Part shown: in pieces, positions 57,752-64,000 of the stretch
Numbering within the stretch: the first letter of the stretch is position 1
How the letters are laid out: each line of letters opens with the position of its first letter
Source: an uncultured Candidatus Nemicrothrix sp.
GTDB lineage: Bacteria > Actinomycetota > Acidimicrobiia > Acidimicrobiales > MedAcidi-G1
NCBI GenBank assembly: GCA_913055915.1
Contig: CAJXKL010000011.1
Coordinates: forward strand, 1 to 64,000
Length of the DNA stretch: 64,000 bases
Direction: 5' to 3'
Notes under the pieces: model-generated
Seen by the model: the letters and a program-made list of their open reading frames with translations, nothing else
What the model was told of the DNA's origin: nothing
Databases searched by the model: none
Program-made: the position numbers and the translations under genes

Positions 57752-60133
57752 CTACTCCCGGCCCTCGAGAAGGCGGGGGCCAGCAGCTACGAGCAATCCG
57801 CCGACAACGGAGCAGACGGCGACCACTGCCCAGGTGGATGGGTCGGGTGTCACCAGTTCGAAGTAGTCGCGGCCGGTCGGAAGTGCCAGCACGCCCGCGT
57901 AGGAGGCGGCCATGGCTGCGGCCAGCCCCAGCTTCCATGTGCGTAGTGGCCGGCTGATGGAGACGAGGATCACGAGGCCGACAACCAGCAGGGCTATCGT
58001 GGCGGCGGTGCGGGCTTCAGCCAGGCCGGCATCACCTCGCCTCACGATCTCGTAGCAGGCGAAGGTGGAGATGGCTGCAGCCGCGCCGGCGGGCAGGGAG
58101 TACCTGAGCACCCTTCGGAGGAAGCCGGTGTCGACCAGCGACGTGTCGGGTGCCAGGGCAAGGAAGAACCCGGGCACCCCGATTGAGACCGTTCCGATGA
58201 GGGTCAGTTGCTTGGGCAGGAAAGGGAATGGGGAGCCGATGATGGCGACGAGGGCGGTCAACAGCACCGCGTAGGTGGCCTTGGAGATGAACAGGTTGGC
58301 GACCCGCTCGATGTTGTTGATGACGCGCCTGCCTTCGGCCAGAACCCGGGGGAGGGTGGAGAAGCGGTCGTCCAGCAGCACCAGTTGGGCCACGGCGCGG
58401 GTTGCCGAGCTTCCTGAGCCCATGGCGATTCCCATGTCGGCGTCCTTGAGGGCGAGCACGTCGTTCACCCCGTCTCCGGTCATTGCCACGGTGTGACCGC
58501 GTGACTGGAGGGCGGTGATCATGGCCCGCTTCTGGTGTGGTGTCACCCGCCCGAACACGGATTCGCCGGCAAGCAGGTCGGCCAGTTCGTCGGGGTCGGT
58601 GGGTAGGTCGCGGCCGTCGAAGCCGGTGTCGGCGTCGGGGATGCCGGCACGGTGGGCCACCGCTGCGACTGTTGCCGGGTGGTCACCTGAGATGACCTTG
58701 AGGTCGACCCCCTGCTGGGTGAAGTATTCGAGGATTTCAGGTGCGTCCTCCTTGACAGTGTCTTCGAGGAGGATCAGGCAGAGCGGTGCCCGGGCTCTCG
58801 GTAGGGCGTCGGGGTCGTCTACAGGGCTCGATGCCCGTGTCAGGACGAGGATCCGGTAGCCGGTGTCGGCGTGTTCAGCCACGCGTGTCCTGGCTGCGGC
58901 CCACTCGCCCTCCGGCAGCAGCACGTCGGGGGCACCCAGGTGGTATACGCCATGGCCCTCGAACTCGGCAGCGGCCCACTTGTGGGCTGATGAGAAGGGC
59001 GTGACCGACGTGGTGGTCCAGCCGGGGTCCGGACAGGTCGCTGCAATGGCCGACAGGGTGGCATTGGGTGACGGGTCGGCTGCGGCCATGGCACCGAGAG
59101 CTGCTGTGGCATCGGCCTCGGATGTGGAGCCGATGGTCTCGACCCTGCCGAAGGAGATCTCACCGGTCGTGATGGTTCCGGTCTTGTCGAGGCACAGGGT
59201 GTCCACCCGCGCCAGGAGTTCCACCGAGGAGAGTTCTTTTGCGAGGGCCTGTCGCCTGGCAAGGGCGATCACGCCGACGATGAACGAGAGACTGGTGAGC
59301 AGGACGAGGCCGTCGGGGACCATTGCCACGGCGGCTGCGACGGTGCCCCTCAGGGCCTCCTCCCAGAGGTCTTCTGTTATGAGCAGCCGTACCAGAAGGA
59401 GGCCGGCGGCAGGCGGAATGATGGCGGTCAGCCAGGCCAGGATGGTGTTCACCCCGGAGCGGAGCTCGCTGTCGGCCAGCTTGAACCTGCGGGCCTCCTC
59501 GGCCAGCGATGCGGCGTACGAGTCGGCGCCGATCCTGGTTGCCTGGTAGTGGCCCGAGCCGGCCGAGACGAAGCTTCCCGAGAGCACCGGGTCGCCGGTC
59601 GCCTTGTCGACCGGGTCGGCCTCACCGGTCAGGAGGGACTCGTCTATTTCGAGTCCCAGGCCTGAGAGCACGTCACCGTCGACGACCACCTGGTCGCCCG
59701 GTGTCAGCTCCATGACGTCGTCGGCGACCACCTGGGAGACGGTCACCTCCTGTGGCGTTCCATCACGCACGACGCGGGCTCTGGGGGCCGAGAGGAGGGC
59801 CAGTTCGGTGAGGGTGCGTCGGGCCTTCAGTTCCTGGATCACGCCGATGACGCTGTTGGAGACGATGACTCCGGCAAACAGGGCATCGCCGGGAAAGCCG
59901 GCTACCAGGATGAGGCCCAGCAGGGTTCCCATGATGGCGTTGACCGGTGTGAGGACGTTGGCCCTGAGGATCTCCCGGGTCGTGCGGACGGGTGCGTCGG
60001 GTACGTCGTTCACCCGGCCGTCGGCGATCCGTTCGGCAACTTCGGCGGCGCTCAGCCCGGATGGGGTTGCCAGGTGCCTGTTCACCGGGCTGATGGTACG
60101 AGGTGGGAGGGGGTCGGTGGCCCCTTCAGCCAT
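57752..60133 (-). CDS. Cation-transporting P-type ATPase (CtpE-like)
   Basis: The 793-residue pump carries the phosphorylated Asp316 in DKTGTIT, TGEA at 169-172, VPDGLVLLTS in helix 4, and GDGVNDVLALKDADMGIAMGSG in the hinge. About eight to ten helices are visible. The helix 4 sequence resembles mycobacterial CtpE, which imports calcium. ATG 60133 is preferred; 60160 adds nine residues. It overlaps the Nudix gene by 8 nt and is the third gene of an operon. Confidence 0.85.
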   Translation of the reverse strand: MAEGATDPLPPRTISPVNRHLATPSGLSAAEVAERIADGRVNDVPDAPVRTTREILRANVLTPVNAIMGTLLGLILVAGFPGDALFAGVIVSNSVIGVIQELKARRTLTELALLSAPRARVVRDGTPQEVTVSQVVADDVMELTPGDQVVVDGDVLSGLGLEIDESLLTGEADPVDKATGDPVLSGSFVSAGSGHYQATRIGADSYAASLAEEARRFKLADSELRSGVNTILAWLTAIIPPAAGLLLVRLLITEDLWEEALRGTVAAAVAMVPDGLVLLTSLSFIVGVIALARRQALAKELSSVELLARVDTLCLDKTGTITTGEISFGRVETIGSTSEADATAALGAMAAADPSPNATLSAIAATCPDPGWTTTSVTPFSSAHKWAAAEFEGHGVYHLGAPDVLLPEGEWAAARTRVAEHADTGYRILVLTRASSPVDDPDALPRARAPLCLILLEDTVKEDAPEILEYFTQQGVDLKVISGDHPATVAAVAHRAGIPDADTGFDGRDLPTDPDELADLLAGESVFGRVTPHQKRAMITALQSRGHTVAMTGDGVNDVLALKDADMGIAMGSGSSATRAVAQLVLLDDRFSTLPRVLAEGRRVINNIERVANLFISKATYAVLLTALVAIIGSPFPFLPKQLTLIGTVSIGVPGFFLALAPDTSLVDTGFLRRVLRYSLPAGAAAAISTFACYEIVRRGDAGLAEARTAATIALLVVGLVILVSISRPLRTWKLGLAAAMAASYAGVLALPTGRDYFELVTPDPSTWAVVAVCSVVGGLLVAAGPRLLEGRE

Positions 60134-60872
60134 CCGACCTGTCAAGCCGGTAGCTGTCACTGCTCATGGTCAGGCGGTGGCGTGGTCCGGGGATGGACGG
60201 GTCCTCGGCCTCATATCCGGCGTCGCCCGACCACATGGCAGCCACCCCGTCGTCGGCAAGGGCCATGCGGGTCTCGTAGAAGAGCGGCGTCATGTCGTCG
60301 AGCGCCGCCAGGGCCGATGTGGTCGAGTTCCATGTCTGGAGCAGGTGGAGTGTCATCCACGTGGGCGCCGCCAGTTCGATCTCGCCCCGGTCGCGACGTT
60401 CCATGGCGGTGGCGGGCGACATCCATGCGTGTTCGGTTATTTCGCCGGCGTCGATAGAGACCTCGCCGGCCTCGCCGAACGCCACGCGGGTTGCGAAGAA
60501 GAAGGTGGAGAAGCGCTTGGGGGTGATCGGTGGCGGAACCCAGTACGAGAACCAGACGAGTGAGTCGACATCAACGGTCAGGTCGGCCTCCTCGGAGGCT
60601 TCCCTGACCGCCGCTGCCGCAGCAGTGGCAAGTTCGTCCGGTTCACCACCAGTTCCCTTGACGGTGTCGGCATCGTCGATGCGGCCGCCGGGGAACACCC
60701 ACATACCGCCGAATGCGATCTTGGAGTTGCGTCGCAGCATCAGCACTTCAAGACCGTCATCCCCGTCGCGCAGGATGATGACGGTTGCGGCCGGGATCAA
60801 CTCGGTTGCGCCGTGCTCGGCGTAGTGGCGTGCCCAGGCCTCGTAGCGTCGGCTGTCGATGCGCTCGGTCAC
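60126..60872 (-). CDS. Nudix-family hydrolase
   Basis: The 248-residue protein has WVFPGGRIDDAD and, after an insertion of about 20 residues, REASEEADL. Together they form an expanded Nudix box in which the metal-binding Glu residues lie. It cleaves nucleoside diphosphates linked to another group, possibly CoA or NADH. GTG 60872 overlaps the CoA-transferase stop in GTGA. It is the middle gene of a minus-strand trio. Confidence 0.85.
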   Translation of the reverse strand: MTERIDSRRYEAWARHYAEHGATELIPAATVIILRDGDDGLEVLMLRRNSKIAFGGMWVFPGGRIDDADTVKGTGGEPDELATAAAAAVREASEEADLTVDVDSLVWFSYWVPPPITPKRFSTFFFATRVAFGEAGEVSIDAGEITEHAWMSPATAMERRDRGEIELAAPTWMTLHLLQTWNSTTSALAALDDMTPLFYETRMALADDGVAAMWSGDAGYEAEDPSIPGPRHRLTMSSDSYRLDRSDG

Positions 60873-62056
60873 GCGATCACCCCTGCCTCCCTGAGGCGGG
60901 CGACCTCGTCGCCCCGCCCGGTTTCGGCGACCACCTGGTCCGTGTGCTGGCCGAGCGTCGGAGCCGACGGCTCGGTCATCTGGGTAGGAGTGCCGAGGAA
61001 TTGTGCAGGTGGGCGATGTTGGCGTACCCGCCCCGCAGCCGGGTGGTCGTGTTCAACGAACAGCCCGTTGGCGATCACCTGTGGGTCGGTCGGAACCTCG
61101 TCGACCCGTCGAATGGTGCCAAAGGGAACGTTGTTGGCCTCGAGCAGTTCCTCGGCCTCTTCGACCGTGAAGTTGGTGGCACTCGCGTGCACCTCCAGAT
61201 GCACCCTGATGTGCTTCTCCCGGTTGCGGGCACGATCCGGAGCGGTGGCTACATCCGGATCCGAGCTGTCAACGCCGAATGCGGCAGCCATTCCGTGGAA
61301 GCCCGTGTCATCGGGGGCGGCTATCGCTACGTGGCCGTCGGAGAACGCCACCGGTGTGACCTGGGATGCCACCGACTGGGGACCGGAGTGGTCACCGTCC
61401 AGGATCACCTCGTGGTCGGCTCCGTCCACGAAAAGGAAGGCGATGCAGGCATCCAGCATCGAGAGTTGGATGTGCTGGCCACCGGCTCCATTCTGGCGTG
61501 CGAACAGTGCGGCCGTTATCGCCTGGGATGCCGTGTAGGCGGTGATCTTGTCGGCGGCCAGTTGCCTGAGTTGGTGGGGCTTTTGGTCGTACAGGCCCGT
61601 CTGGTTGTCGGTCAGGCCCGACTGGGCCTGGATCGCCGTGTCGTAGACGCGCCTGTGACTGTAGGGGCCTGAGGGGCCGTATCCGGTCAGGTCCGCGTAG
61701 ATCAGGTCCGGCTTCAGCGCTGCCATGTCGCTGTATGCGACCCCCAGCCGTTCGGCCACCCCGGGTCGGAAATTCTGTACCAGCACGTCGGCATCGACCA
61801 CCAGGTCCGAGAGGATGGCCTTTCCCTCTTCGCGGCGGATGTCGAGAACGATGGAACGCTTTCCCCTGTTGGCCACCTGGAACATGGCGGAGATGCCTTT
61901 AACCGAGGTGCCTATCCACCTGATGAGATCACCTGTGGGTGCCTGTTCCACCTTCACACAGGAGGCTCCCTGGTCGACGAGCATTCCTGTTGCCAGCGGG
62001 CCGGTCAGCGCTACCGACAGGTCCAGGATTCGTATTCCTTCAAGGGGCCCCGGCAT
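60869..62056 (-). CDS. Family III CoA-transferase (CaiB/BaiF type)
   Basis: The 395-residue enzyme swaps CoA between acids. The early LEGIRILDLSVALTGPLATG and KVEQAPTGDLIR are family-typical, and NRGKRSIVLD follows. The catalytic Asp is Asp139 in YDTAIQAQSG. ATG 62056 is chosen; an upstream frame to 62230 is antisense to the SDR gene. The acid substrates are unknown. First gene of the trio, with the Nudix and P-ATPase genes overlapping downstream. Confidence 0.87.
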   Translation of the reverse strand: MPGPLEGIRILDLSVALTGPLATGMLVDQGASCVKVEQAPTGDLIRWIGTSVKGISAMFQVANRGKRSIVLDIRREEGKAILSDLVVDADVLVQNFRPGVAERLGVAYSDMAALKPDLIYADLTGYGPSGPYSHRRVYDTAIQAQSGLTDNQTGLYDQKPHQLRQLAADKITAYTASQAITAALFARQNGAGGQHIQLSMLDACIAFLFVDGADHEVILDGDHSGPQSVASQVTPVAFSDGHVAIAAPDDTGFHGMAAAFGVDSSDPDVATAPDRARNREKHIRVHLEVHASATNFTVEEAEELLEANNVPFGTIRRVDEVPTDPQVIANGLFVEHDHPAAGRVRQHRPPAQFLGTPTQMTEPSAPTLGQHTDQVVAETGRGDEVARLREAGVIA

Positions 62057-62165
62057 GGGGCGAAGGTACTCCGTCCGATCGATGGAGTTGCCAGCGGGTG
62101 TGCTAGACGGTTGCGCAGGCTGATGCGACCGTCCGGCCGACGTGTGACAGGGAGGCGCTGGAGAC

Positions 62166-63002
62166 ATGCAGGAACTGGAGGGTCGGGTTGCGGTGGTGAC
62201 CGGTGCGGCCAGCGGAATTGGCCTGGCCATGACCGAGGCCTTTGTGGCCCAGGGAATGAAGGTCGTGATGGCTGATGTCGAAGAGGATGTTCTCGCCGCG
62301 CAGGCGACGCGCCTGGAGGCGGCGGGGGCACCGGTGCTGGGTGTCCTCTGTGACGTAACCGACCCTGCTGCGGTTCAGGCTCTGGCTGATGCAACGATCG
62401 ACAACTTCGGTGGCGTGCACCTGTTGTGCAACAACGCCGGGATCGGACCGTCGGGTCCGATGCTTGAGACGACACCGTCTGAGTGGCAGTGGCTGATCGG
62501 CGTGAACGTGCTGGGTGTGGCCTACGGGGTGACCACCTTCGCCCCTCTGATGGTCGAGGCCGGTGAGGGGCACATCGTGAACACGGCTTCACAGGCCGGC
62601 CTCATGACAACGGTGAGGCTCGGCATGTACTGCGCCAGCAAGCACGCTGTCGTGGGCCTGTCGGAGTCCCTCTACCGGGAACTGGAGGACACGCCCGTGG
62701 GTGTCTCGTGTCTGTGCCCGGAACTGGTGTTGACCAACATCTTCTCGTCGCAGCGGAATTGCCCCGACTGGGTGGAGTTCTCGGGGGAGGAACCGGCCGG
62801 TATGCCCAACCCCGAGATTCTGGAGTACCTGGCGGCGCACGGGATCGACGCCTCGAACGTGGCAGACGCTGTCGTGGATGCGGTGAAGGCTGACAGGTTC
62901 TGGGTGTTCACCCACGACGTCACGCTGCCCCAGGCCATGAGGCGCTTCGAGGACCTGCAGGCAGGCCGGAATCCGACCCCGGGAGAAGGGGCACTCGACT
63001 GA
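62166..63002 (+). CDS. SDR-family oxidoreductase
   Basis: The 278-residue short-chain dehydrogenase has TGAASGIG at 12-19, LCNNAG, Ser142 in NTASQAG, and Tyr155/Lys159 in YCASKHAV. It probably acts on an alcohol or ketone with NAD(P). Length is typical. It is followed by a P450 gene on the same strand 44 nt away. The pair may form a small unit for a hydroxylated substrate, though that is inferred. Confidence 0.88.
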   Translation: MQELEGRVAVVTGAASGIGLAMTEAFVAQGMKVVMADVEEDVLAAQATRLEAAGAPVLGVLCDVTDPAAVQALADATIDNFGGVHLLCNNAGIGPSGPMLETTPSEWQWLIGVNVLGVAYGVTTFAPLMVEAGEGHIVNTASQAGLMTTVRLGMYCASKHAVVGLSESLYRELEDTPVGVSCLCPELVLTNIFSSQRNCPDWVEFSGEEPAGMPNPEILEYLAAHGIDASNVADAVVDAVKADRFWVFTHDVTLPQAMRRFEDLQAGRNPTPGEGALD

Positions 63003-63046
63003 CCAGCCACCCTCGAACGGTTCGGCAATCAACTCTCACTGCTCCT

Positions 63047-64000
63047 ATGGTCGATGCAATGGAACTGGGAGACATTGACCTTTCGGACATGGAGGGTTTC
63101 TGGACCAAGCCGATGGTCGACCGTGAGGCTGCCTTTGCAACGCTGCGACGCGAGGATCCGATCAGGTTCTTCGAGGAGCGGGACATCGAGTTCCTGCCGG
63201 CGGGGCCCGGCTACTGGGCGGTGACCCGGCACGCCGACGTGGTCGAGGCCAGCCGTCGCGCCGACCTGTTCTGTTCGGGCAACGGGACCACTATTCCCGA
63301 CGTGCCGCCGGAGTTCAACGAGTTCTTCGGATCCATGATCAGCATGGACGACCCTCGTCACGCTCGCCTTCGCAGGATCGTGTCGGCGGGGTTCACACCC
63401 AAGATGATGAAGAGACTGGAGGAGCATGTCGAGGAGACCGCTGCCGCGGTGATCGACTTGGTGGCCGACCGGGGGGAGTGCGACTTCGTCAACGACATTG
63501 CCGCCCGGCTTCCGCTGGTGATCATCTGTGAGATGATGGGCATTGACCCTGACTGCTACGACGAGGTGTTCCGGCTCTCCAACGTCATCCTCAGCCAGGG
63601 AGACCCCGAGTACTTCGCCGAGATCGAGGACCCCCTCGGTGTGTTCCTCGCAGCGGGAGCAGGCCTGGCCGCCATCATGCACGAGACGGCCTATTCCCGT
63701 CGGGGAGGCGACGGCGAGGACCTGACCACGATCCTCGTGAATGCCGAGGTGGAGGGTGAGCGCCTTACAGCCGACGAGATGGCGTCGTTCTTCGTGCTGC
63801 TCTGCGTCGCGGGCAACGAGACCACGCGCAACGCGATTACCTGGGGCCTCGAGCTCCTCACGGCCAACCCGGACCAGCGCGAGCTGTGGCTGTCCGACAT
63901 CGACGGGATCATGTCGACGGCTGTTGACGAGATCGTGAGGATGTCGAGCCCCGTGATCCACTTTCGCAGGACCGTCACGACGGATGGGGCGCGGTTGGGC
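63047..64000 (+). CDS. Cytochrome P450, 3' end outside window
   Basis: The visible 318 residues run off the right edge. I-helix AGNETT at 255-260 provides the O2-activating Thr. ExxR is at Glu295-Arg298, followed by SSPVIHFRRTVT. MDDPRHARLRRIVSAGFTP is the C-helix signature. The heme Cys loop lies beyond the window. AGNETT and the SPVIHFRRT segment resemble CYP125/CYP142/CYP124 enzymes of actinobacteria that oxidise sterol side chains. The start could also be ATG 63059. Confidence 0.88.
   Translation, partial: MVDAMELGDIDLSDMEGFWTKPMVDREAAFATLRREDPIRFFEERDIEFLPAGPGYWAVTRHADVVEASRRADLFCSGNGTTIPDVPPEFNEFFGSMISMDDPRHARLRRIVSAGFTPKMMKRLEEHVEETAAAVIDLVADRGECDFVNDIAARLPLVIICEMMGIDPDCYDEVFRLSNVILSQGDPEYFAEIEDPLGVFLAAGAGLAAIMHETAYSRRGGDGEDLTTILVNAEVEGERLTADEMASFFVLLCVAGNETTRNAITWGLELLTANPDQRELWLSDIDGIMSTAVDEIVRMSSPVIHFRRTVTTDGARLG

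Noticed and set aside
63029-63961. Minus-strand frame opposite the P450
   Set aside because: It is a shadow of the conserved P450 frame, with no family features.

Overview
The window reads as a chromosomal segment of a GC-rich actinobacterium, most plausibly a marine member of class Acidimicrobiia. The lineage evidence is a WhiB iron-sulfur regulator (known only from actinobacteria and their phages), the glyA-wecA-atp gene order, an Asp-type MurA, a mycothiol-reductase-like DsbA protein, a CYP125-like P450 and many GTG starts. A DMSP-lyase-type cupin suggests a marine habitat. The lineage is inference; no rRNA or tRNA gene was seen. Genes are densely packed, often with 1-8 nt overlaps, and no IS element, phage gene or CRISPR array was found.

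Layout. 1-7.7 kb: a truncated acidic repeat protein, an HSD10-like dehydrogenase, and an AddA/AddB-like helicase-nuclease pair on the minus strand. 7.8-11.7 kb: acyl-CoA ligase, inositol-phosphate synthase and a divergent LysR regulator with palindromes between them. 11.8-22.1 kb: glyA, a WecA/TagO-type transferase and the complete F-type ATP synthase operon (atpZ-like, atpI-like, atpBEFHAGDC). 22.4-37 kb: mixed metabolism including glpX, a desaturase, murA, a NifU-like protein, a crotonase followed by a DddQ-like DMSP lyase, a rhomboid protease, and a cysteine desulfurase overlapping mnmA. 37-44.8 kb: ligA, a PASTA kinase and gatCAB. 46.2-51.5 kb: branched-chain amino-acid synthesis (ilvD, then ilvBNC behind a leader peptide and terminator), followed by a candidate structured RNA. 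51.7-64 kb: thiolase, a peroxiredoxin whose catalytic position is an in-frame UGA (probable selenocysteine), a mct/meh pair for mesaconyl-CoA chemistry, whiB, glutamate dehydrogenase, a minus-strand CoA-transferase/Nudix/P-type ATPase operon, an SDR and a P450 cut by the window end.

The most noteworthy items are: (1) the selenocysteine peroxiredoxin, with a SECIS-like hairpin directly after the UGA and no other cysteine in the protein; (2) the DMSP-lyase cupin, with every recalled DddQ active-site residue at identical spacing, next to an enoyl-CoA hydratase; (3) the ilvBNC attenuator with a 13-residue leader peptide; (4) the mct/meh pair, which suggests a propionyl-CoA/glyoxylate route like part of the 3-hydroxypropionate bicycle; (5) a roughly 205-nt candidate RNA after ilvC. 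Together these suggest an aerobic marine heterotroph using fatty-acid-like, steroid-like and possibly DMSP-derived carbon.
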